From NCBI GenBank assembly GCA_946902985.2, contig OX336399.1:162794911-162858910 (forward strand): a stretch of DNA of 64,000 nt. Direction: 5' to 3'. Each line of letters opens with the position of its first letter. Position 1 is the stretch's first letter. The notes beneath the pieces are model-generated. The model worked only from the letters and a program-made list of their open reading frames with translations, was not told where the DNA came from and did not search any database. A program made the translations under genes and the position numbers. Shown in pieces: positions 32,134 to 42,530 of the stretch. This DNA comes from Meconema thalassinum (Eukaryota; Arthropoda; Insecta; Orthoptera; Tettigoniidae).

Positions 32134-34399
32134 TTAAGCAATGGATATTAATCCAATTGATCCTAATGATAAGGCGAGCCAGGCCAAGAGGTTGCAATTA
32201 TTATAAGTATAGATTGGGAGAAGTTAATAGACCCATCAAATCAAATCTAGAATTGTCAAAACGGACCTTAAGCAATGGATATTAATCCAATTGATCCTAA
32301 TGATAGGGTGAGCCAGGCCAAGAGGTTGCAATTATTATAAGTATTGATTGGGTGGAGTTAATAGACCCATTTTAATAAAATCTAGAATTGTCATTACCTA
32401 CCTTAAGCAATGGATATTAATCCAATTGATCCTAATGATAAGGCAAGCCAGGCCAAGAGGTTGCAATTATTATAAGTATTGATTGGGAGGAGTTAATAGA
32501 CCCATCTTAATCAAATTTAGAATTGACAATACGGACCTTAAGCAATGGATATTAACCCAATTGATCCTAATGATAAGGCGAACCAGGCCAAGAGGTTGAA
32601 AAATTATAAGTATTGATTGGGCGGAGTTAATAGACCCATCTTAATCAAATCTAGAATTGTCAATACCGTCCTTAAGCAATGGATATTAATCCAATTGATC
32701 CTAATGATAAGGCGAGCCAGGCCAAGAGGTTGCAAAATTATAAGTATTGATTGGGCGGAGTTAATAGACCCATCTTAATCAAATTTAGAATTGACAATAC
32801 GGACCTTAAGCAATGGATATTAATCCAATTGATCCTAATGATAAGGCGAGACAGGCCAAGAGGTTGCAAAATTATAAGTATTGATTGGGCGGAGTTAATA
32901 GCCCCATCTTAATCAAATCTAGAATTGTCAATACGGACCTTAAGCAATGGATATTAATCCAATTGATCCTAATGATAAGGCGAGCCAGGCCAAGAGGTTG
33001 CAATTATTATAAGTATTGATTGGGTGGAGTTAATAGACCCATCTTAATCAAATCTAGAATTGTCAATACGGACCTTAAGCGATGGATATTAATCCAAATG
33101 ATAGGGCGAGCCAGGCCAAAAGGTTGCAATTATTATAAGTATTGGTTGGGCGGAGTTAATAGACCCATCTTAATCAAATCTAGAATTGCCAATACGGACC
33201 TTAAGCAATGGATATTAATCCAATTGATCCTAACGATAGGGTGAGTCAGGCCAAGAGGTTGCAATTATTATAAGTATAGATTGGGAGGAGTTAATAGACC
33301 CATCTTAATCAAATCTAGAATTGTCAATACGGGCCTTAAGCAATGGATATTAATCCAATTGATCCTAATGATAAGGCGAGCCAGGCCAGGAGGTTGCAAT
33401 TATTATAAGTATTGATTGGGAGGAGTTAATAGACCCGTCTTAATCAAATCTAGAATTGTCAATACGGACCTTAAGCAATGGATATTAATCAAATTGATCC
33501 TAATGATGAGGCGAGCCAGCCAAGAGGTTGCAATTATTATAAGTATTGATTGGGAGGAGTTAATAGACCCATCTTAATCAAATCTAGAATTGTCAATACG
33601 GACCTTAAGCAATGGATATTAATCAAATTGATCCTAATGATAGGGCGAGCCAGGCCAAGAAGTTGCAATTATTATAAGTATTGATTGGGCGGAGTTAATA
33701 GATCCATCTTATTCAAATCTAGATTTGTCAATACGGACCTTAAGCAATGGATATTAATCCAATTGATCCTAATGATAATGCGAGCCCTCCGTGGCTTAGG
33801 CGGCAGCACGCCGGCCTCTCACCGCTGGGTCCGTGGTTCAAATCCCGGTCACTCCATGTGAGATCTGTGCTGGACAAAACGGAGGCAGACAGGTTTTTCT
33901 CCGGGTACTCCGGTTTTCCCTGTCAAAATTTCATTCCAGCAACACTCTCCACTATCATTTCATTTCATCTGTCATTCATTTAATCATTGCCCAGAGGAGT
34001 GCGTCAGGCCTCGGCAGCCGGCACAGTTCATATCCTTGCCGCTAGATGGGGGCTTCATTCATTCCATTCCTGACCCGGTCGGAGACTGGAAGCAGGCTGT
34101 GGATTTTCATTTTTTCATAATGCGAGCCAGGCCAAGAGGTTGCAATTATTATAAGTTGATTGGGGGGAGTTAATAGACCCATCAAATCTAGAATTAACAA
34201 TACGGACCTTAAGCAATGGATATTAATCCAATTGATCCTAATGATAGGGTGAGCCAGGCCAAGAGGTTGCAATTATTATAAGTATTGATTGGGCGGAGTT
34301 AATAGATCCATCTTAATCAAATCTAGAATTGTCATTACGGACCTTAAGCAATGGATATTAATCCAATTGATCCTAATGATAAGTCGAGCCAGGGTAGCG
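32134..34399 (+). repeat. 135-bp satellite array, block 1
   Basis: About 14 head-to-tail units. Spacing of TTAAGCAATGGATATT is 135 bp (e.g. 32133, 32268, 32403). Unit landmarks are GTATTGATTGGG(A/C)GGAG, CTAGAATTGTCAATACGGAC, CCAATTGATCCTAATGATAA and GCCAGGCCAAGAGGTTGC. Units are highly similar, with scattered substitutions and short deletions. A SINE B splits it at 33785-34116. Confidence 0.97.
33785..34116 (+). mobile_element. SINE family B inserted in the satellite
   Basis: Full-length copy with duplicated satellite sequence ATAATGCGAG(CC) at 33775-33786 and 34117-34128 (exact junction ambiguous by 2 bp). Confidence 0.9.
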
Positions 34400-35259
34400 C
34401 TACAGGAGAGGAGACCAAAGGTATAAAAAATTTTAGGAAATGAAATTTGCCAAAGTACCTTTAGTAATGGTATCCGGAGACGTTAATATAATAGATGTTG
34501 ACTCGTCCGCTGCTTTAAACCCGCCCGACCGTCCCAAATAGATACACGACTTATATAGCAGAAATTAAGTCTTTCGGCGCCATGTTGCTCACTAATTCCG
34601 GAATGCCAACCCCACGCATTTGGTACTATTTCACATCGTGTATAGAACGAGTAAACAAAAGAGCATCGATAAAGTAATGTAATGAAAAATTATGTGTTTA
34701 TGATGTTTTACATACAAAAACAGACCTAACCTGGGGCTTACGCCCCAGACCCCCTTGCTTGTGGTACTAGCAGTAATATTCGACCAGGCAGTACCAAACC
34801 TAGTAGCGGACATAAATTCTATCTTATTAATGTATTACATACAAAAACAAACCTAACCTGGGGCTTACGCCCCAGACCCCCTTGCTTGTGGTACTAGCAG
34901 TAATTTTCCGCAAGACAGTGCTTAACTTAGTGGAAATTTGTAACAATTTCAAACTTTACGTGTCATATGGTGAATTTTGTATTTGACATGTTGGTAACGT
35001 ACTCAGATGTTCGTTTCTCGGGTGTCACATGACGTATGACGTAGTGTCCAAGATGGCGTCCATAGTATAATGAAGACAATGCTAAAAGCATTATTTTCGT
35101 AAATATTCAATTAAAAGGAATTATTCCGGTGCAGCAGTGGCAATTGAGAAAGTAAAACGACTCCCAACATCTCCGAGAAAGGTTTGTCAATCATAAATAC
35201 TATATTTTCAGTAATATACCTTGTTGAATGTTACGACGGCTCGGTCTCCTCTCCTGTAG
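34400..35259. mobile_element. unclassified 860-bp DNA transposon in the satellite
   Basis: Perfect 17-bp inverted repeats CTACAGGAGAGGAGACC (34400-34416; reversed 35243-35259). Satellite DNA lies on both sides. Inside, a ~70-bp segment containing CTGGGGCTTACGCCCCAG, itself a hairpin, occurs twice in tandem (about 34710 and 34830). No open frame resembles a transposase, so it is non-autonomous; its superfamily is not known to me. Confidence 0.75.
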
Positions 35260-35587
35260 TTTTAATGAATTGTCAATACGGACCTTAAGCAATGTATATT
35301 AATCCAATTGATCATAATGATAGGGTGAGTCAGGCCAAGAGGTTGCCATTATTATAAGTATAGATTGGGAGGAGTTAATAGACCCACCTTAATCAAATCT
35401 AGAATTGTCAATACTGGCTTTAAGCAATGGATAATAATCCAATTGATCCTAATGATAAGGCGAGCCAGGCCAAAAGGTTGCAATTATTATAAGTATTGAT
35501 TGGGAGGAGTTATAGACCCATCTTAATCAAATCTAGATTTGTCAATACGGACCTTAAGCAATGGATATTAATCAAATTGATCCTAAT
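35260..35587 (+). repeat. 135-bp satellite array, block 2
   Basis: About 2.4 units in the same orientation and phase as block 1, ending at CTAAT (35583-35587) where the Gypsy-containing insertion begins. Confidence 0.93.
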
Positions 35588-35783
35588 TGATACGTGACTA
35601 GGCTTGTTCTGAATTGATAACACTGCTCCATCTGTGAGGGTGAATGGGAACTTCGATACGTCAGCACAATGCCTGAGTTTACCAAGATAATCTCCAGACG
35701 AGCGCTGACGTATCGAAGTTCCCATTCACCCTCACAGATGGAGCAGTGTTATCAATTCAGAACAAGCCTAGTCACGTATCAAT
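35586..35783. repeat. perfect palindrome, 80-bp arms and 38-bp loop
   Basis: 35586-35665 and 35704-35783 are exact reverse complements over 80 bp (outer end ATTGATACGTGACTAGG). From 35588 to 35781 it starts TG and ends CA. A purine run on the minus strand (GAAGGGAGGGAGT, about 35785-35797) sits directly beside its right end, where the polypurine tract of the minus-strand Gypsy element would lie, so this may be its 3' LTR. Confidence 0.93.
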
Positions 35784-35797
35784 ACTCCCTCCCTTCG

Positions 35798-37852
35798 AAT
35801 CGTGGCCACATTCCACAAATTTTCGACACGTGAAAGTTCAGAAGAGGAGATAGAGAACATTACAAGGTCACTTGAGGTAGTAATTTTAGTACGTGGATAT
35901 CCAAATAAAGTTCATCCACAATTAACATGCATACGTACACCAACTGATCGTTAACAGTCACTTTTCGAGTTCCCAGACATGCTTATAACATTAACGTCTT
36001 ACTTTGTCAAATACATGGAAACAGAACTTCTTGAATACAATGTTATTACAGTAGATAATATATATGGTTTTCCAGTAGAGCGAAGATGAGTGCGATCAGA
36101 GAGAGACTGCAGCTTCCATCATGATTTTCCGGGCCCTTAGATCTTCACAATGGTACTGCACATCGATCAGGTTGGACAGTCTTCAGAACTTCCACTGTAA
36201 ACAAATATGGACTGCGACAGAATATGTCCTAGTTTCTTCTTAAGACTAATGACAAGTCAAGTTCAGTATGTTTTGCATTACCCACCCAAATAATATGGTT
36301 ACCCCTTTTTTTTTTAAGACCAACATAAAATTACAATGATCAAATTGCCATAAACTAATTAGTTAAAACTCAAATAAGCTTAAAGATTCTTCACTTTTAC
36401 ATAAATGTCAGATTAACTTTTACAATTCATGGTCTAAACAAAACAAAAATTGAGAATATTTACAATCACTTGGTATCATAAACCATAAGAAAACCAAAAG
36501 GAAGGAGAGCAACAAAAATAGATGGATCACGAAATCCACACTTCAGCCTCGTAGATCACAAGAACAAAATTCTTAGATGGCAAGAGCATCTAATTAAAAC
36601 AAATTTAAAATGACAAATTGACTGAAACTTAGGCATTAGAACCCTATTGTACCTTGTATTAACTACTAGAAAACATTAGACCCAAAACTACAATCAACGA
36701 TAAGAAAAGCCAAAAACAAATGACAACCAGGAAAAATCAAACAGACGACAATTCAGTCTAAAATACGACCAAACAAATACTCCAATTTAGGCTACTAGAT
36801 TAACGACATCCACGAACAAATTTAAATATCACACCACCGAACCTTTACCAAAATATAATGCAAGAAAATACCATAAACTAAGAAAAATCCTTATGATGCC
36901 AAAAAACAATGACAGAAATGAAAAAAAAGTGCAAGAAAAGGAGAAACAGAAACCAACATAAGGAAAGGAAAAAAAAATAATTTAACCAGAACCAATCATT
37001 TAAAGACCAAAAGTTATAGAAACTGAACACACGTGTAGACAAACCCAAATACACAAATCTTTCATACACTCACACATAACCTCACAAATCCCAAGGTTAC
37101 TAATTACAATTACCACCCTCAAAGAAAATATTCCCAACAAATCCACCAGAATATAAATCATTATTCATAAAATTTCCATTGCACAACACACTTACCAACA
37201 CACAACTTTTACATACATAAATGCTGACTCGGATCAAACAGAATAACTAAAAACGTACACCGCACGCACTTCATGAGAACCAAAATGAGCCCTATTAGCA
37301 TTTCCCTTTCACCATTTAATTAATTTACACATTGTCTTCACACTATGCTTACCCAGTTCAGACAGAATTAAAACGAACTAAAAGAACGCATTTAGAAAGA
37401 ACATCATGGGCCTTTTTAGCATCAAACATCCTTCTTTTACAAACATTACCAGAACATAACAACCATACTTACGATAATCTTTACCTCCCAGATCAAGCAA
37501 GCAATAAAGATGACTTACGTACACCAGCTTGGAGAACATATGGGAACCTTTTCCTAAGATACTTACCTTGTATTCAGTGCTTTTCCTTATGTCACCTTAA
37601 AACACTAGTTCAATACCAGAAAATAATAAGGATCGTAAGAAGAATTTCAACGAAATAGTGATTTATATACTCGGCATCAAGGCAAAACAGAATTAAAAGA
37701 TAACTTTAACAAAACAAAACCTAACCTTATTTGACACAAGAACAACAATTAATTCCCCACCCAATTACAAATGCAAAGCTAACTTACCACATTCACACCA
37801 AACTCACTCATGCCTCACACATACAGTTCGTTCTACACAATTTAGAAAAATT
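35798..37852 (-). other. Gypsy 3' region, A/C-rich on plus strand, no gene recognised
   Basis: From about 36290 to 37850 the plus strand is markedly G-poor and A/C-rich. A 108-codon plus-strand frame (37332-37658) has no motif. No envelope-like gene was recognised downstream of pol. Confidence 0.5.
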
Positions 37853-40800
37853 TTAATTACTCTCACTATTGGGCAAATCCGTACCTTTCTTCACATGGGA
37901 TAAATGGACTCGGAAAAACTTCTTCTTTACGGAGTCGCTTAACAATAGAGTGACGGGTGTCACATATCTAACTATCTTATAAGGGCCACGAAACCTTTCC
38001 CGTAACTTGCCTGATTCCTTAGGGCCAACTTCTTTCAACGTGAAATTTTTAATGTAAACCTCATCACCGGCTTTTAACGATGAAGGTTTTCGACCTGCGT
38101 TGTATTTTTTCTCTAATTTTTCGTGAGCCACCTTCATGTTACTTCTTGCCTTCTTCCATATCGTTCTTACATCATTAAAGGTGTACTGGTCGGGCAATAG
38201 TTGGTTTAAGGACCATAAGTTTGAGATAGGATAATTATGTCCGAAGGAGAACATTAGAGAGAAGGGAGTCGTTTTGTGTGACTCGTGAACAGCAGTGTTA
38301 AAGGAAAATGTAAGCCAAGTTAAACTGGTGTCCCAAAGACTGTGGTCCTTATGGTGAAAAGCAATTAGGGCAGCTCGTAAATTTCGATTCACCCTTTCGG
38401 CGTACGAACCTTTAGGGTAATAGGGCGTGCTAGTGACGTGTGAAATGGAGAGTTCAAACAAAAAATTCTTGAAAACGTGTGAAGTAAAGCACTTCGCATT
38501 ATCAGATACCAAAGTTTGGCATGGACCGAAGTATGCGAAGATCTGTTTAAGGCAAGAGATTACCGTTTGAGTAGTAGCAGCTTTGGTAGGAAATAACCAA
38601 TTAAAACGAGAAAATCCGTCGGTGCATACCAACACAAAGCGGTTTCCTGACTTCGATACTGGAAAAGGTCCTATATAATCGACAAAAATTCTTTCCATAG
38701 GAACCTTGGCAATATCAGATGACAACAGACCAGTTTTCGAGTTATTAAGGGGTTTAGCCCTCTTACAAGTATCACAATTGTTCACCATTTTGCGCACATC
38801 TTTATCAATACCTTTCCAGATAAAATTTCGGCGAATCTTCTCTCTCGTTTTGAACACGCCCAAATGTCCGCCAATCGCAGACTCGTGGAAGTATTTAAAG
38901 ATGACAGGAATTAAGACAGATGGAATGACAATTTTCGGAAGTTTATCATTCCGAGCTTTACAAAACAGAACATTAGCCTTCAAAGAGTAAGGTTTTACTA
39001 CTTCTCCTTTCTCCAGTTTACCAACAATCTCACCGATGACAGGGTCTTCTCTCTGGTATTCCGAAACATCTCGGAACAATTTAGGGCAGTTAGAAAGGAT
39101 AATGTTAGCAAGATTGTTATGGATGTTATCATCTTCACCAGAATTCATCAAATCAACATCATTTTCACCATACATCCTACTCAGGCAATCTGCGATAACA
39201 TTATCAGATCCTTTTATATGTCTAACATTGAACTTGAAAGAAAGGATGCGAGTAGCCCATCTGGCTATTCGACCGGTCTTCCTAGGTTTACCCAGGACCC
39301 AACTTAAGGCCTGATTATCGGTCTCTAAATCAAACTGAACGTGTTCCACATAAAGCTTGAACTTTTCCAGGGCAAACATCACCGCTAGACCCTCTAACTC
39401 ATACACTGAGTATTTCTTCTCGGCATCGTTCAAGGTTCTCGAAGCGTATGCGACGGGTAAACGTCCTAATTCATGCTCTTGTAAAAGGACTGCACCGACA
39501 GCACTATTAGAAGCATCAGTCTGAATTATAAAATTCTTAGAAAAATCAGGGATGGCAAGAATGGGGGCGTTGGTTAAAGCCATTTTCAGATCTTCGAAAG
39601 CTGCATCCTGGTCAGGACCCCAAGCAAACTCTACTCCCTTTTTCCTTAATTTGTTGATAGGTGCAGCACGATGGGCAAAATTGGGTATAAACTTACGAAA
39701 GTAATTTATCATGCCAATGAAGCGGGCGATTTCTTTGCCTGTCTTTGGTGGTCTATACTCCCTAATGGACTGGGTTCTTGAATGATCTATGGATATCCCA
39801 GAAGATGAAATTATGTGCCCTAGGAAGGAGATCTGAGGCTTTGCAAAAGATACCTTAGAAAGCTTAACAGTAAGGCCCGCACCTCTAAGTCTAGATAACA
39901 CCTCTCTTACATGTTGTAAATGTTCATCGAAAGTTTTACTGAATATAACCACGTCATCTAAATAGTGGTATACAGATTTAAATTTAATACCATCGAACAC
40001 ATTATCTAACAATCTACTGAGCACTGCAGCTCCGGTAGATAGGCCGAACGGGAGGCGCTCGAACTCAAAAAGATTCCAGTCAGTGGTGAATGCTGTAATG
40101 GCTTTAGACCTTTCTGTTAAGGGTACCTGGAAATAGGCACTATTGAGGTCGAGAATAGTAAAGAAATTGGCTCCCCGGAACCAGGCAAAGCAAGACTGTA
40201 AGTCCGGAAGAGAAATAGATTGCAAAATAACCTTTTTGTTAAGCGCACGGTAATCAATAACAGGTCTGTATTGCCCATTAGGTTTGGGTACGAGGAAAAT
40301 AGGAGACGCATATGCTGAAGTTGATTTCCTGATAATTCCCTCCTTTAGCATATCGTCTATAATTTCTTTTAACACTTTCATTTTAGGTGGAGACAATCTG
40401 TATGGGGAAGCGCGTACAGGAATGGTGTCGGAAAGTTCTATCTCATATTCCAAGAGATTAGTTACACCCAGTTTGTTAGTCAAAACCTCGGGGAATTCCG
40501 AACATAAAAGTTTAATCTGCTTGGTCTGATGTTCATTTAAATTATTAAACTCAAGATCATCAACAGTCACAGGTTTAGAATCTAGTTGAGCTGAGTTAAC
40601 AACATTATTATCATGCATCTGGTTAAATGTAATCTTTAATTTAGGTTTGAACTGAAACCAACATAACCTTGTCCTCAAATCAATTAATAAGCCAGTATGA
40701 GAAATAAAATTGGCCCCAAGTATCACGCTACAGGACAAATTGTTAACAATCCAAAACTTAAATTTCCACGAGAAATCAGCAATGTTAATCTTGACGATAA

Positions 40801-41011
40801 CATAACCTAACACATTAAGAGCTGTAGAATTCGCCGAGATAACATTATTGGATTCATTTACCATCTCGCCAAATTTGCATACTGATTTCATACCTTCAAA
40901 CCATTTCCTATCTAAAAAGGAATAAGTGCTACCTGAATCAATCAATGCTGAAACAGGTTCGTTATTAATATATATATCAATAAACGGGCAATTACTCTTA
41001 GACGCACACAT
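37853..41011 (-). CDS. Gypsy pol polyprotein (protease, RT, RNase H, integrase)
   Basis: 1052 residues uninterrupted from the first ATG. Protease: ALIDSGSTYSFLD (D25). Reverse transcriptase: YRPVIDYRALNKK, FTILDLNSAYFQV and YHYLDDVVIFSK (near residue 350). RNase H: IIQTDASNSAVGAVL. Integrase: HHCC zinc region ending CDTCKRAK (near 745), catalytic region DYIGPFPVSKSG, VSDNAKCFTS and the GSYAERVNRNL segment. The order PR-RT-RH-IN places it in Ty3/Gypsy. Its frame is the same as gag upstream, with 44 codons and one TGA between, so it may be made as a gag-pol fusion. No env follows. Confidence 0.92.
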   Translation of the reverse strand: MCASKSNCPFIDIYINNEPVSALIDSGSTYSFLDRKWFEGMKSVCKFGEMVNESNNVISANSTALNVLGYVIVKINIADFSWKFKFWIVNNLSCSVILGANFISHTGLLIDLRTRLCWFQFKPKLKITFNQMHDNNVVNSAQLDSKPVTVDDLEFNNLNEHQTKQIKLLCSEFPEVLTNKLGVTNLLEYEIELSDTIPVRASPYRLSPPKMKVLKEIIDDMLKEGIIRKSTSAYASPIFLVPKPNGQYRPVIDYRALNKKVILQSISLPDLQSCFAWFRGANFFTILDLNSAYFQVPLTERSKAITAFTTDWNLFEFERLPFGLSTGAAVLSRLLDNVFDGIKFKSVYHYLDDVVIFSKTFDEHLQHVREVLSRLRGAGLTVKLSKVSFAKPQISFLGHIISSSGISIDHSRTQSIREYRPPKTGKEIARFIGMINYFRKFIPNFAHRAAPINKLRKKGVEFAWGPDQDAAFEDLKMALTNAPILAIPDFSKNFIIQTDASNSAVGAVLLQEHELGRLPVAYASRTLNDAEKKYSVYELEGLAVMFALEKFKLYVEHVQFDLETDNQALSWVLGKPRKTGRIARWATRILSFKFNVRHIKGSDNVIADCLSRMYGENDVDLMNSGEDDNIHNNLANIILSNCPKLFRDVSEYQREDPVIGEIVGKLEKGEVVKPYSLKANVLFCKARNDKLPKIVIPSVLIPVIFKYFHESAIGGHLGVFKTREKIRRNFIWKGIDKDVRKMVNNCDTCKRAKPLNNSKTGLLSSDIAKVPMERIFVDYIGPFPVSKSGNRFVLVCTDGFSRFNWLFPTKAATTQTVISCLKQIFAYFGPCQTLVSDNAKCFTSHVFKNFLFELSISHVTSTPYYPKGSYAERVNRNLRAALIAFHHKDHSLWDTSLTWLTFSFNTAVHESHKTTPFSLMFSFGHNYPISNLWSLNQLLPDQYTFNDVRTIWKKARSNMKVAHEKLEKKYNAGRKPSSLKAGDEVYIKNFTLKEVGPKESGKLRERFRGPYKIVRYVTPVTLLLSDSVKKKFFRVHLSHVKKGTDLPNSESN

Positions 41012-41143
41012 AATACGACTACTAATTTCATTATTTTTGTAGGCATCTCTGTCATAATCACTACTATCAAAAATTTTAAACTCTTTTTTGTTAGTATAAT
41101 TTTTTGATATATGACAATCCGAGGAGATATCCTTTAGATGGCA

Positions 41144-41899
41144 TCACTTATCGCGACTAAATTTTCTATCACACCATCGAGCAATATGGTTGTAAGAACC
41201 ACAACGATCACATCTTCTCCCTTTGTTAATTCTTACCTCGTTGGGTGAAGATGCCATTTGCCACTGTAAGTTACTACCAGTTGGGTAGCTTGGAGGAGAT
41301 ATCTCAGGTACATACATGTTTGTAGGCACATTGGTATTAGGAAAACCAACAGTTGGAATAAGATTACTAAAATTCATAGGTGCAGAAACGTACGAACTAG
41401 CAAACATACTAGGGTGACTCACATTTGGGGAAATCATAGGTGAAGGACCACAGTTGTTAGGTAAATAAGCAGATTGCATTGCATTACCCAAGTTAATTGG
41501 ACTCACAGTTGGGGAAATCATAGGCGAAGAAATGCAGTTGTTAGGTAAATAAGCAGACTGCATTACATTACCCAAGTTAATTGGTGGAGGAACGTTGCAT
41601 ACTCTTAATGAATCAGCATCTCTGATAGTTCCCGCATACCTAATAATTTCGTTTAATTCCATTAAGGTAGTAGGTTTGGATTCTAAAACGAAATAGGAGC
41701 GACATTCGGGATTTACCCCAGCAATGATCGAAGAAACTAACTGTTTTTCAGACAAGTTTACCTTTAAAACTCTGTAAAAGGTTTTAATGTCTAGGAAATA
41801 ATCATTAAGGGGTTCCCCCAACCTCTGTACTCTAAAGTTATTTCCCTTTTCATCTTTGAAGACGTCCCAAACTGTTCTGCTTTGAAGAACGTCTGTCAT
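41144..41899 (-). CDS. Gypsy gag (short) with CCHC zinc knuckle
   Basis: 251 residues. The middle resembles the C-terminal half of a retrotransposon capsid (LNDYFLDIKTFYRVL, GVNPECRSYFVLESK). A CCHC knuckle RCDRCGSYNHIARWCDR lies near the end. A 28-residue unit (INLGN(V/A)MQSAYLPNNC...) is duplicated, from an 84-bp DNA repeat at about 41427-41595. A TAA shortly upstream of the ATG fixes the start in this frame; gag is shorter than usual. It ends at TGA 41144-41146 in the same frame as pol. Confidence 0.8.
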   Translation of the reverse strand: MTDVLQSRTVWDVFKDEKGNNFRVQRLGEPLNDYFLDIKTFYRVLKVNLSEKQLVSSIIAGVNPECRSYFVLESKPTTLMELNEIIRYAGTIRDADSLRVCNVPPPINLGNVMQSAYLPNNCISSPMISPTVSPINLGNAMQSAYLPNNCGPSPMISPNVSHPSMFASSYVSAPMNFSNLIPTVGFPNTNVPTNMYVPEISPPSYPTGSNLQWQMASSPNEVRINKGRRCDRCGSYNHIARWCDRKFSRDK

Positions 41900-42530
41900 C
41901 TTTTATCTAATATCGAGCATATTTCTTTAACTATTTTAATTAATTTATTTTTCCTCTTGCTCTATATATATAATAGTGTGCCTAATAGAGGTCTGTTTTA
42001 AATAGTCTTGCACTTGACGATTAGGTATTCTTGGCTGGGACAAGTTTTATTCCTTGCCTACTGATAGTCAGCTGATCATGCTGGGGCACATGTTTGATGG
42101 AACTTTCATCTACGTACGTATTTGGTATCTTTCCTTATTTTGACTGTGATCTAAATTATTAATTATGCAGGGATTATCTTCTACGTTTGCACGATCCTTC
42201 GTTTTCTTAGTATTTATCTGATATTTGTTAATCTTTATCCTTCTGGCCTACTGTTTATTTGTTTTCGGGGACATGTTTTTAAAATGTAATTGTTTTATGT
42301 AAATTATATGTGAATGTCCTTGAAGAAGATTGCGTTTTATTTATAATAACATTAGTTTATTTTAATTAGTTTCTCCTCGCCTATTGTTTAATTATGAAAC
42401 CTCTGAGGTTATCTTAGCACGTCTTCCACGAAATCTTGTTTTATTGGTAGCACTGTACGATACTTCACTTCTCTAACATAACCTTACATATATGTAAACA
42501 TTACCTTGTAATTAATTGCTCAACAGCTCA
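41900..42530 (-). other. Gypsy 5' region (expected 5' LTR and leader)
   Basis: T-rich on the plus strand and ends ...CAACAGCTCA at the insertion boundary. Its position requires the 5' LTR here, but no similarity to the palindrome at 35588-35781 was seen and no primer binding site was recognised. Confidence 0.45.

Larger units (their letters stand above)
35588..42530 (-). mobile_element. Gypsy-type LTR retrotransposon inserted in the satellite
   Basis: The insertion begins TG (35588), ends CA (42530) and is flanked by CTAAT at 35583-35587 and 42531-42535; the satellite resumes in exact phase, so this is one insertion with a 5-bp duplication. It holds gag and pol on the minus strand. The left end is the 194-bp palindrome. 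No matching LTR was recognised at the right end, so the structure is anomalous or one end has been altered. Confidence 0.8.

Noticed and set aside
33020..33244. Open frame through the satellite
   Set aside because: The 135-bp unit is a multiple of three, so frames stay open by chance; unit variants shift and stop it.
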